This document shows, in pieces, positions 49,395 through 57,175 of a stretch of DNA of 64,000 nucleotides. A program made the position numbers and the translations under genes. The stretch comes from Candidatus Geothrix skivensis (GTDB lineage: Bacteria; Acidobacteriota; Holophagae; Holophagales; Holophagaceae). Within the stretch, counting starts at the first letter, position 1, and every line of letters begins with the position of its first letter. Below the pieces are notes generated by a model that did no database searches, was not told where the DNA came from, and worked only from the letters and a program-made list of their open reading frames with translations. The DNA is taken from the NCBI GenBank assembly GCA_016721195.1, contig JADKIO010000009.1:186001-250000 (forward strand), read 5' to 3'.

Positions 49395-49600
49395 GCAACC
49401 TGTGGAAAGACGCGTCAAAGCCATATTCTAGCGGAGTTTCGCTGCACGGGACAGGCTGTGGAAATGGCCCTGGACCCTGTGGGGCGGGGCCCCGGGAGTC
49501 GCTCCAAAACGCCTCGCAGGCAAGCCTGTGGATCCGAGAGCGGTTGGTGCTGTGGACAAATATATAAGATTAAATAAATCAATGAATACTGTTCAACAAG
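49395..49600. other. oriC: Candidate chromosomal origin (oriC)
   Basis: The dnaN-dnaA gap holds five sites with the TGTGG core of the DnaA box (TGTGGATAA on this strand). They are TGTGGAAAG at 49401, TGTGGAAAT at 49457, TGTGGGGCG at 49478, TGTGGATCC at 49527 and TGTGGACAA at 49551, all in the same orientation. The last differs by one base and directly abuts an AT-rich stretch (about 49557-49590), a likely unwinding element, which runs into the dnaA stop codon. The gene neighbourhood is also typical of an origin. Confidence 0.8.
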
Positions 49601-50955
49601 GCTTGGACCATCCTGTGGAAATCTGGATCTCGCTTCATCCGGTCCCGCACCGAGTCAATGGCGTTCATGACCGTCGAATGGTGCATGTTGAAGGAACGGC
49701 CGATGTCGGTGAAGGGTGATGAGGAAATCTCCCGGGCCAAATACATCGCGACCTGGCGAGGCACCAGGATGGCTTGTTGCCGGGATCGTTTCTTCATCAG
49801 GTCCACGAAGGACACATTGAAGGTTTCTGCCGTCATGCGATAGATGCGGTCCGGATGGACCGGCGCCAGGGGCTCCTCCCCGCTCTGGCCCTGGAAGGCC
49901 GCATGGGCCACCTCCAGGGAAGGGGGCACGCCGAGGAGGCTGGCCTGGAAGATGACTCGGGTGAGGAAGCCCTCCAGGTCCCGCACGCTGCCCTTGGCCT
50001 TGTGGGCGATGAAGGTCAGCACGTCCTCGGGGATAGGTGGAACGTGCCGGAAGTCCACGTCCTCGAGCTTCTTCTTCAGGATGGCGATGCGGGTCTCGAA
50101 ATCCGGCGGCTGGATGTCGGCGGTCAGGCCCCACTTGAAGCGGGTGATGAGCCGCTCGTGGCAGCCCTCCAGGCGCTGGGGCGGCTTGTCCGAAGTGATG
50201 ACGATCTGCTTCCCATGCTGGAGCAGGTGCTCGAGGATGTGGAAGACCTCCTCCTGCGTGCGCTCCATTTTCCCCAGGGTCTGGACGTCATCCAACAGCA
50301 GCACATCGTTCTGCTGGTATTTCTTGCGCATGGGCTCGGTGTTCTTGGCGCGGATGGCCACGGTGAGCTCATTGAAGAAGTTGTCCACCTTCAGGTAGAC
50401 GACCCGCAAGCGCGGATCCCGCTCCAGCAGCCCCTTGCCGATGCCAACCATGAGGTGGGTCTTGCCCAACCCCGCCCCGCCATAGATGAACAGGGGGTTC
50501 ATGCTGAGGGGCGTGGCGGCTTTTCCAAAGCTGTCGACCACGGCCCTGGCGGCGGCGAAGGCCAGCTGGCTGCCGGGTCCGACCACGAAGCGGTCAAGGG
50601 TGTAGCGGTTGAACAGGTGGGGGAAGGAAACCGTTTGTTCCGCCCCGGCCATGGCTGCATGAAAGGGCTTCTTGGGGCTGGGCCTGGAAAGCACTGGAGG
50701 GGCGCCGTTGATGTGGAATTCGAGGCGCAGGTCCCCCAGCCCCCCCTGGGCCAGGGCGTCGCTGAATTCTTCGGGCAGCTGCTGCTCGATCCAGAGCTTG
50801 GCCGCGGCGCTGGGGACCTGGATCCACAGTGAGCCATCCTTCACCACCAGGGGCTCACAGGGGGCGATCCACTCGCGGAAACTGGCCTCCGGAAGCTGCT
50901 TGGCCAGGCCCGAGCGGATGGTGTCCCAGAGGGCTGTGGGATCGGCGGATCGCAT
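49579..50955 (-). CDS. dnaA: Chromosomal replication initiator DnaA
   Basis: This 458-residue AAA+ protein binds DnaA boxes and opens the origin. The Walker A motif IYGGAGLGKTHLM is at about 157-169 and Walker B is VLLLDDVQTL. The C-terminal helix-turn-helix signature FNMHHSTVMNAIDSV follows. I start at ATG 50955 (MRSADPTALWDTIR), which begins a regular domain I (LWIQVPSAAAKLWIEQQL in part). The 216-bp gap to rpmH holds the divergent promoters; a minus-strand TAGATT at 51059-51054 may be the dnaA -10. Confidence 0.96.
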   Translation of the reverse strand: MRSADPTALWDTIRSGLAKQLPEASFREWIAPCEPLVVKDGSLWIQVPSAAAKLWIEQQLPEEFSDALAQGGLGDLRLEFHINGAPPVLSRPSPKKPFHAAMAGAEQTVSFPHLFNRYTLDRFVVGPGSQLAFAAARAVVDSFGKAATPLSMNPLFIYGGAGLGKTHLMVGIGKGLLERDPRLRVVYLKVDNFFNELTVAIRAKNTEPMRKKYQQNDVLLLDDVQTLGKMERTQEEVFHILEHLLQHGKQIVITSDKPPQRLEGCHERLITRFKWGLTADIQPPDFETRIAILKKKLEDVDFRHVPPIPEDVLTFIAHKAKGSVRDLEGFLTRVIFQASLLGVPPSLEVAHAAFQGQSGEEPLAPVHPDRIYRMTAETFNVSFVDLMKKRSRQQAILVPRQVAMYLAREISSSPFTDIGRSFNMHHSTVMNAIDSVRDRMKRDPDFHRMVQALLNSIH

Positions 50956-51095
50956 GGTTTCACCAGCAGGGATGGGACAGGGCGCGGGCACACACCATCG
51001 ACGGAGAGCGCAGCACACACTCCGTCCACGCCAGGCTCGCCAGGGGGGAACCCAATCTAGCATCCCGAGGCGCTCCTGGGAGAGTGGAAATGCCC

Positions 51096-51124
51096 TTGAG
51101 CCCGCGGCTCCTCGCTGATAACCT
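51096..51124 (+). promoter_or_regulatory. Promoter of rpmH
   Basis: TTGAGC (51096-51101) and TAACCT (51119-51124) are separated by exactly 17 bases. This is the clearest sigma-70-type pair I found. It lies 47 bases before the rpmH ATG. Confidence 0.6.
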
Positions 51125-51170
51125 CAAAGGTTCGTTCTCCTCCCCGGGAGGGGACCCCCGAGGTGGAACC

Positions 51171-51305
51171 ATGAAGCGCACCTTTCAGCCCAACAACCGT
51201 CGCCGCGCCAAGACCCACGGCTTCCTGAGCCGCATGAAGACGAAAAATGGCCGCCTGGTGCTCAAGCGCCGCCGTGCCAAAGGTCGTCACGTCCTGGCGC
51301 TCTAG
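51171..51305 (+). CDS. rpmH: 50S ribosomal protein L34
   Basis: This 44-residue ribosomal protein is recognised in full: MKRTFQPNNRRRAKTHGF at the start and GRLVLKRRRAKGRHVLAL at the end. It is the first gene of the rpmH-rnpA-yidC-jag-mnmE run, divergent from dnaA. A GAGGTGG ribosome site precedes it. Confidence 0.97.
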   Translation: MKRTFQPNNRRRAKTHGFLSRMKTKNGRLVLKRRRAKGRHVLAL

Positions 51306-51312
51306 CCCGCCG

Positions 51313-51681
51313 GTGATCTACAAGGGCCGCTTCCGGACGGTGCGGCACAAAGACCACGCGGTTCCCGCACCGTTGCCTCGGCCCCTGCTGGGGCCCTCTG
51401 CATTCTTGGATATCCGCGCCTGGCGGCGGTCCGAAGGCGCGGGGCCCCTGCTGTTGGTGACCTCCCCCCGGAAGACCGGTGGCGCGGTGCAGCGGAACCG
51501 GTTCCGCCGGCAGGTGAGGATGGCCTTCCTCGCGGGCCTGCAACCCATCCTGGGTGGTCCTTGGGTGGTGTGGGTGCGCCCCGGGCGCATGGCCCCACCC
51601 CTTGGCAGCATTCGTTTTCAGGACATCGAAAGCCAGCTCCAGCAGGCCCTGCGCCGTCTTCCAGCCTTGGATACCCCATGA
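51313..51681 (+). CDS. rnpA: Ribonuclease P protein component
   Basis: This basic protein assists the RNase P RNA in tRNA 5' maturation. The RNR signature GGAVQRNRFRRQVRMAF is clear at about residues 55-72. I use GTG 51313 (122 residues), just after rpmH. The frame is open further upstream to an ATG at 51247 inside rpmH, so an overlapping start like that known from Thermus is possible. The stop overlaps the yidC ATG (ATGA). Sequence between the start and the RNR motif is unusually Pro-rich. Confidence 0.85.
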   Translation: MIYKGRFRTVRHKDHAVPAPLPRPLLGPSAFLDIRAWRRSEGAGPLLLVTSPRKTGGAVQRNRFRRQVRMAFLAGLQPILGGPWVVWVRPGRMAPPLGSIRFQDIESQLQQALRRLPALDTP

Positions 51682-53225
51682 ACAACCGCAACATCCTCTA
51701 CTTCATCATTGGCAGCGTCATCCTGCTGGGGGCCCAGTTCTGGCTTTCCTCCAGGTACGCCCAGCCCGCACCCAAGGCGGTGGCAACGCAGGCGGCACCC
51801 GCGACCCCGGCTCCCAAGGAGGCCGCCGCTCCGGCTCCCGTGCCCCAGTCCCCCGAGGTCAAGGCCCCGGGCGGTACCCAGGGCGCCGATCCCGCCCTGC
51901 GGCACACCCTCAGCTCGGAAGACCTCACCCTCACCTGGCAGGTGGCCACCGGGGCCCTCAAGCAGGTGCTGTGGCGGGCCGACGGCACCACCTTCTTCCC
52001 GAGCAAGTTCGAAGGCCTTGGCGCCCTCAAGGGCGGGGGCTTCGAGACCGTGCGCGAGGAGCGCGGGGATGCGGGCACGGCCGTCATCTTCGAGAACGCC
52101 GCGGGTGACCGGCTCAGCTACCTGGTGCCCACCAGGGGCCACCGCCTGAAGGTTGAGGCCAACTCTTCCCGCAACGCGGCCCTCCACCTGATTTCCAACC
52201 CCAGCACCGAAGAGCCCGTCAAGGGCCTGGGACGGGTGTTCACCCTGACAGAAAAAAGCGTGGAGGCGGTGACCTGGTCCGAGATGTTGAGCGACCCCTT
52301 CTTCAGCTTCCTGGGCGCCAAGCGCAAGGTGCTGCCCCCCGCCGCCGAACGGCTGGGCATGGATGCGGGCGTGGACAAGGACGCGACGGCCCAGAGCAAC
52401 CACTATTTTGCCGCCCTCTGGAAGCTGCCCCGCCCCGCGGGCCGGGACGCCTCTGGCTATGAGCTGCTGCCCCAAAATGGCCACCTGGAAGCCGCCCTGT
52501 ACCTGGGCCCCAAACAGGCGGAGCCCCTGCTCGCCTTCGAAAAGCCCTTCACCGAGGTCATTGACTACGGATTCTTCGGCGCCGTGTCCCACCTGCTCTT
52601 CTGGATGCTGAAGAAGATCCACGCGGTGGTGGGGAACTGGGGCTGGGCCATCGTCATCTTCACCCTGATCATCCGCATCGCCACCTGGACCCTGAACACC
52701 AAGCAGACCATCTCCATGCTGCGGATGAAGGACTTCGAACCCCACCAGAAGGCCCTGCAGGCGAAGTACGAGAAGTTCGGCGGCGACATGACCAAGAAGG
52801 CCGAGATGCAGAAGGAGCTCATGGCCCTCTACAAGAAGAACGGCCACAACCCCATGGGCGGCTGCCTGCCCATGCTGCTCCAGATGCCCATCTTCCTCGC
52901 GCTGTGGTCGATGCTGAACAACGTCTTCGAGCTGCGCCACGCCCCCTTCTTCGGCTGGATCACCGATCTGTCCGCCCGGGATCCCCTCTTCATCTACCCG
53001 GTGCTCATGGGCGCCTCCATGTTCGCCCAGCAGTACATGACCCCCGCCGTGGGCGACCCCGCCCAGCGCAAGATGATGCTGGTGCTCATGCCCGCCATGA
53101 TGACCTTCATGTTCGCGCAGAGTCCCGCGGGGCTTACCATCTACTACTTCCTTTTCAACATGATCGGCCTGGCTCAGACCTGGTGGATCATGCGGTCCTA
53201 CAAGCCCGAGCCCATCGTCCTTTAG
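51678..53225 (+). CDS. yidC: Membrane protein insertase YidC
   Basis: This 515-residue protein places proteins in the inner membrane. It has an N-terminal helix (NILYFIIGSVILLGAQFWL), a Pro/Ala linker, and a large periplasmic beta domain (about 80-320), which marks the Gram-negative type. The conserved core of about five helices follows from residue 330 on, with NPMGGCLPMLLQMPIFLALW and SPAGLTIYYFLFNMIGLAQ as signatures. Coupled to rnpA by ATGA and followed by jag after 10 bases. Confidence 0.96.
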   Translation: MNNRNILYFIIGSVILLGAQFWLSSRYAQPAPKAVATQAAPATPAPKEAAAPAPVPQSPEVKAPGGTQGADPALRHTLSSEDLTLTWQVATGALKQVLWRADGTTFFPSKFEGLGALKGGGFETVREERGDAGTAVIFENAAGDRLSYLVPTRGHRLKVEANSSRNAALHLISNPSTEEPVKGLGRVFTLTEKSVEAVTWSEMLSDPFFSFLGAKRKVLPPAAERLGMDAGVDKDATAQSNHYFAALWKLPRPAGRDASGYELLPQNGHLEAALYLGPKQAEPLLAFEKPFTEVIDYGFFGAVSHLLFWMLKKIHAVVGNWGWAIVIFTLIIRIATWTLNTKQTISMLRMKDFEPHQKALQAKYEKFGGDMTKKAEMQKELMALYKKNGHNPMGGCLPMLLQMPIFLALWSMLNNVFELRHAPFFGWITDLSARDPLFIYPVLMGASMFAQQYMTPAVGDPAQRKMMLVLMPAMMTFMFAQSPAGLTIYYFLFNMIGLAQTWWIMRSYKPEPIVL

Positions 53226-53235
53226 GAGTCCCGCC

Positions 53236-53700
53236 ATGCGGAAAAGCGGCGCCACCCTGGAGTCTGTCCCCGAGCTCATCGCCCGCTGGGGGGGCCACCT
53301 CGGCCTGGCGCTGGAGGCCCGCTTCTCCCCCTCCGGCGACGAAGAGGCCTTCCCGAACCGCCTGGCCATCGCGGGACCCGACGCGGCCCTGCTGGGGGCC
53401 AACCGGGGCGCGGCCCTGGACGCCCTGCAGTTCCTGGTGCACGAGGCCCAAGGGGAGCGCGAGGACCAGAAGCTGGCCTACCTGGACGTGAAGGGCGCCC
53501 GTCTCTTCCGCATGCAGGAGGTCATGGCCATGGGCCAGTTCGCCGCCGAGAAGGCCCGGGAGTTGGGTAGCCACACCCTCGGCGCCCTCAGCGCCCGGGA
53601 GCGCCGCTGGGTGCACCTGGTGGTCAGCCGAATCGAGGGGCTCGGCACCGAAAGCGAGGGCACCGGCACCTTCAAGCCGGTCAAGGTCTTCCGGAAGTAA
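53236..53700 (+). CDS. jag: KH-R3H RNA-binding protein (Jag/KhpB)
   Basis: This 154-residue protein has a KH-like domain (LLGANRGAALDALQFLVHEA) and a C-terminal R3H domain with LSARERRWVHLVVSRIEGLGTESEG (in part), including the RxxxH core. It lacks the N-terminal Jag domain found in Firmicute proteins. It binds RNA; its position after yidC is conserved in many bacteria. It is probably cotranscribed with yidC. Confidence 0.88.
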   Translation: MRKSGATLESVPELIARWGGHLGLALEARFSPSGDEEAFPNRLAIAGPDAALLGANRGAALDALQFLVHEAQGEREDQKLAYLDVKGARLFRMQEVMAMGQFAAEKARELGSHTLGALSARERRWVHLVVSRIEGLGTESEGTGTFKPVKVFRK

Positions 53701-53759
53701 GTGGTTCCAACGAGGGCCAGGCCTGGCTCCGGGCTGCGCCCGGAGGTAGAAATGCAAGG

Positions 53760-55076
53760 GTGAACCCTTTGTCCACGTTGCCCCAGCCCCCCATCTGCGC
53801 ACCCGCGACGCCCCTCCTTCCGTCGGCGGTGGCGCTGGTGCGCATCTCGGGCCCGGGCCTGGCGGGGGTCTTGGCGCCCCTGGTGCCCCTCCCCCCGCCA
53901 CGGATGGCGTCCCTCCGTACCCTGCGCTGGGATGGGTTTAGCGAAAGGGCCCTGGTTCTCCATTTCCCCGGTCCGGCCAGTTACACCGGTGAAGATGTCG
54001 TGGAACTCCAGATCCACGGCAATCCCCATCTGGTGCGGCGCCTTCTGGGCCACCTGGGCACCCTGGGCATCCGCCTGGCCGAACCGGGTGAGTTCACCCG
54101 GCGGGCCCTCTTGAATGGGAAGCAGGGGTTGCTGGAGGCGGAGGCCTTGCGGGACCTTGTGGCCGCAGAAACCGACAGCCAGATCCGTCTGGCCCAGTCC
54201 AGGGCCGGCGTCGAACCCACCTGGATCACCGAGGCCCGGCAGGTGCTGGTTCCCTGGCTGGCCCGGGCCGAGGCGGCGGTGGACTATGGTGAAGACGAGG
54301 GAATTCTGTTGAATTTGAAGGACTTGTGTGGGGACCTCCGACCCCTTCGGCACAAGTTCCACGTGGAACAGGCCCGGGCCCGGGCGGCCAGGCGCCTGCA
54401 GGATGGCATCCGGTTGGCGCTGGTGGGGCGGCCCAATGCGGGAAAGAGCACCCTTTTCAACGCCCTGGCCGGGGAGGACCGGGCCATCGTCACCGAGATC
54501 CCGGGCACCACCCGGGATGTGCTGGAGGTTCGCTGCGAGTGGCGGGGGTTGCCCCTTCGTCTCTTTGACACCGCCGGGCTCCGGGCCACGGAGGACCCCG
54601 TGGAACGCCTGGGGGTGGCGCGGGTGGGCCCCGTGCTGGAGGCGGCGGACCTGGTGCTGCACCTGGTGCCTGCGGGCGAGGAGGCCCCGGCCCTCTCGGC
54701 GGCGATCCTCGCGCCCTTCCATGGAAAGGTGCTGGAGGTGAACACCTTTGCTGACCTGAACCGAGCCCCGGGGTTGCCCGTGGCCGCCAATCAGGGCGAC
54801 CTGGACGCCCTTGAGGCGGCCTTGAAGTCGCGGTTGCTGGGGGGGCTGGCTCCCGAGGCCTGCCTGGGCGCACTGACCACGGACCGCCAGATCGAGCTGC
54901 TTGAGGACCTGAGTCGGCAGGTGGACCTGCTCCTCGGGCTGGAGGCGGATTGCCCCCCGGAGCTGCCCGCCTCCCTGCTCCAGGGCGCCTGGGGCCTGCT
55001 GGCCCGGCTCACAGGTGAGGATCGGGCCGAGGGATCCCTGGACGCCCTCTTCAGTGGCTTCTGTCTTGGGAAATAG
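53760..55076 (+). CDS. mnmE: tRNA modification GTPase MnmE
   Basis: This 438-residue GTPase works with MnmG on wobble uridine of tRNAs. The N-terminal folate-binding domain has LHFPGPASYTGEDVVELQ. The G domain starts near residue 217 with LVGRPNAGKSTLFNAL, then EIPGTTRD and DTAGLRATEDPVE. The end FCLGK is the conserved C-terminal motif (FCIGK in most). I use GTG 53760. A perfect GTTCCACGTGGAAC palindrome lies inside the gene. mnmG is not in the window. Confidence 0.95.
   Translation: MNPLSTLPQPPICAPATPLLPSAVALVRISGPGLAGVLAPLVPLPPPRMASLRTLRWDGFSERALVLHFPGPASYTGEDVVELQIHGNPHLVRRLLGHLGTLGIRLAEPGEFTRRALLNGKQGLLEAEALRDLVAAETDSQIRLAQSRAGVEPTWITEARQVLVPWLARAEAAVDYGEDEGILLNLKDLCGDLRPLRHKFHVEQARARAARRLQDGIRLALVGRPNAGKSTLFNALAGEDRAIVTEIPGTTRDVLEVRCEWRGLPLRLFDTAGLRATEDPVERLGVARVGPVLEAADLVLHLVPAGEEAPALSAAILAPFHGKVLEVNTFADLNRAPGLPVAANQGDLDALEAALKSRLLGGLAPEACLGALTTDRQIELLEDLSRQVDLLLGLEADCPPELPASLLQGAWGLLARLTGEDRAEGSLDALFSGFCLGK
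54355..54370. promoter_or_regulatory. parS-like site, AGTTCCACGTGGAACA
   Basis: A perfect 14-bp palindrome (GTTCCACGTGGAAC) with one outer-base difference from the consensus lies within mnmE, about 4.9 kb from oriC. This is the best of the four sites. Confidence 0.7.
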
Positions 55077-55087
55077 GCCCGGCCAAG

Positions 55088-55093
55088 TAGACT
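55088..55093 (+). promoter_or_regulatory. Candidate -10 box (TAGACT) of gatB
   Basis: The context is AAGTAGACTGG, 16 bases before the gatB ATG, followed by a GGGAG ribosome site. Confidence 0.4.
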
Positions 55094-55109
55094 GGGCGCG
55101 GGAGTCGCC

Positions 55110-56570
55110 ATGAAGCCGGGCTACGAAGCGGTGATCGGGTTGGAGGTGCACGTCCAGCTGCGGACGCGCTCCAAGATGTTCTGTGCTTGTAGAAACGTCA
55201 CCGGGGCGCCACCCAATAGCCACACCTGCCCGGTGTGCCTGGGCCTGCCGGGGGCCCTGCCCGCCCTCAACGCCGAAGCAGTGCGCATGGCCCTTTCCCT
55301 GGGGCTGGCCCTGAAGGCAACCATCCAGTGCAGGAGCGCTTTTTACCGGAAGCAGTACTTCTACCCAGACCTGCCCAAGGGCTTCCAGATCACCCAGGGG
55401 CCCGTGGCCCTGGTGGAAGATGGTCACCTGGACATCCCTGGCGACCCCCTGGTCCGGGGGGCGGAGGGTCCGGTGAGGATCCGGATTGAGCGGGCCCACC
55501 TCGAAGAAGATGCCGGGAAAAGCCAGCACGACCTGGAGGCCAGGGTCAGCCACGTGGACCTGAACCGGGCCGGCGTGCCCCTCTTGGAGATCGTGGGGGC
55601 CCCGGACCTTCGCAGCGCCCGGGAGGCTTCCGACTACCTGAAGGCTCTGCACCGGCTGGTGGTGGGCCTGGGCATTTGCGATGGAAACATGGAGGAGGGC
55701 AGCTTCCGCTGCGATGCCAACGTGAGCATCCGCCTCCTGGGGACGGAGGCCTTTGGCACGCGGGTGGAGGTGAAGAACCTGAATTCGTTCCGGTTCATGC
55801 GCCAGGCCCTGGATCACGAGATCGGGAGACAGACGGGCCTGCTCGAAGGGGGCGGGGTGGTGCAGATGGAAACCCGGGGCTGGGACGCCACCCTGGGGGA
55901 GACCCGGGGCCAGCGGACCAAGGAGGCGGCCATGGACTACCGCTACTTTCCCGAGCCGGATCTGCCTCTCCTTATCGTCGACCCCGCCGAGATCGAAGCC
56001 GCCCGGTCGGCCCTGCCGGAGCTGCCGGACCAGCGCATCCACCGCTGGCGGGAATCCTTCCAGCTGGGCCTAGAGGAAGCCCAAGCCCTGGCCCAGAATC
56101 CCGCTTTCGCGGCCTACTTCGAGGAAGTGGCCAGGCTGAGTGGCTCGGGCCGGGGCGCGGCGGCCTGGATGTTGGGGGAAGTGAGCCGAACCCTCAACGA
56201 CCGTGGTCTCGGCATCGAGGCCCTGCCCCTGGCGCCTGTGGACCTGGCGGAACTGGTGCGCCTGGTGGAGGCCCGGACCCTTGGTTTCGGCACCGCCAAG
56301 GACCAGGTCTTCCCGGCCATGCTCGCCGGGGAGGGTGGCGCCGAAGCGCTCGTGAGGGCACGGGGCCTGGCCCAGGTCAGCGACCGGGCCGGCGTTGAAA
56401 GCCTGGTGGACAAGATCCTGGAGGCGAATCCTGGACCCGTGGCCCAGGTTCGCAGCGGCAAGGAAAGCCTGAAGGGTTTCCTCGTGGGCCAGATCCTCAA
56501 GGCGGGTCAGGGTCGCCTCGACGCCAGGTTGGTGAATGAGGTCCTGGCCGAAAGGCTGGTCAAGGGCTAG
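55110..56570 (+). CDS. gatB: Asp-tRNA(Asn)/Glu-tRNA(Gln) amidotransferase subunit B
   Basis: This 486-residue subunit activates misacylated Glu-tRNA(Gln) or Asp-tRNA(Asn) for amidation. The start YEAVIGLEVHVQLRT, the central RKQYFYPDLPKGFQITQ and VEVKNLNSFRFMRQALDHE are family signatures. The C-terminal tail domain GKESLKGFLVGQILKAGQGR is complete. gatA and gatC are not in the window, so the complex is assembled from scattered genes. Confidence 0.96.
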   Translation: MKPGYEAVIGLEVHVQLRTRSKMFCACRNVTGAPPNSHTCPVCLGLPGALPALNAEAVRMALSLGLALKATIQCRSAFYRKQYFYPDLPKGFQITQGPVALVEDGHLDIPGDPLVRGAEGPVRIRIERAHLEEDAGKSQHDLEARVSHVDLNRAGVPLLEIVGAPDLRSAREASDYLKALHRLVVGLGICDGNMEEGSFRCDANVSIRLLGTEAFGTRVEVKNLNSFRFMRQALDHEIGRQTGLLEGGGVVQMETRGWDATLGETRGQRTKEAAMDYRYFPEPDLPLLIVDPAEIEAARSALPELPDQRIHRWRESFQLGLEEAQALAQNPAFAAYFEEVARLSGSGRGAAAWMLGEVSRTLNDRGLGIEALPLAPVDLAELVRLVEARTLGFGTAKDQVFPAMLAGEGGAEALVRARGLAQVSDRAGVESLVDKILEANPGPVAQVRSGKESLKGFLVGQILKAGQGRLDARLVNEVLAERLVKG

Positions 56571-56590
56571 GCCAGGCCCCATCCTGAGCC

Positions 56591-56878
56591 ATGCCCAACG
56601 AGATCCCCCCCGCCCTCGAGGCCTATCACCCCGGCGTAGTGCATGTGTGCCAGCGCTGCGGGAGCAGGGTGGTGGATGCGGTGCTCACCCCTGGGGAGCC
56701 CTTTCGCTGCGTGGATTGCCGGGGCCTGGTTCCGGCCCCCGTGGACGAACTGACCCGGGCGGCCCTGGAGGACGGGGGAACCTATGACCCGCCGGATGAC
56801 CGCCCCACTGTCTGGCGGCTCATCGTGGTGATTCTCTTCGCCGTAGTGGCCCTGGCCATCGTCTTCTGGAAGCGCTGA
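56591..56878 (+). CDS. Small zinc-ribbon membrane protein
   Basis: This 95-residue protein has a zinc-ribbon-like pair (CQRC at 20-23, CVDC at 37-40). A short acidic linker follows, and one C-terminal helix (LIVVILFAVVALAIVFW) is followed by KR. It is probably tail-anchored with a cytoplasmic zinc domain. I do not recognise a named family. It follows gatB by 20 bases. Confidence 0.65.
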   Translation: MPNEIPPALEAYHPGVVHVCQRCGSRVVDAVLTPGEPFRCVDCRGLVPAPVDELTRAALEDGGTYDPPDDRPTVWRLIVVILFAVVALAIVFWKR

Positions 56879-56902
56879 CCTTATTCTGGGGGTTGGAGCA
56901 AT

Positions 56903-57172
56903 AGAGCTCCTAGCGAAGCTCGACAATGCCGCGATGAAGCCAGGCGGGATGCGCCGCTAGGAAGGGCCCGCAGGCCAACGTGGTTCGTTGTTCAAGGGGC
57001 CTGACGCCGCGGGGCGCCCGCATGGCTTCATCCCTACGGGCGAGGGGTGGCGGGCGTCGCGATCCATCGTCACGCTCGTCGCGCGTAGTACCTGCTACGC
57101 TTTGACTCGCGTTCCTCGCCTCGCTCGCCCGGCACCCCTCGCGCGGCGCCGTGGGGCCTCGTTAGGAGCTCT
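56903..57172. repeat. 270-bp nested inverted-repeat element
   Basis: The ends are inverted repeats: AGAGCTCCTAGCGA (56903-56916) pairs with the complement of 57159-57172 at 13 of 14 positions. A second pair lies inside, 57038-57055 with 57127-57144 (16 of 18). Near the centre, GCGTAG and CTACGC (57083-57100) form a hairpin. There is no gene within. The right end supplies the AGGAG ribosome site of the next gene. It fills the whole 297-bp gap after the zinc-ribbon gene. Confidence 0.65.
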
Positions 57173-57175
57173 TTT

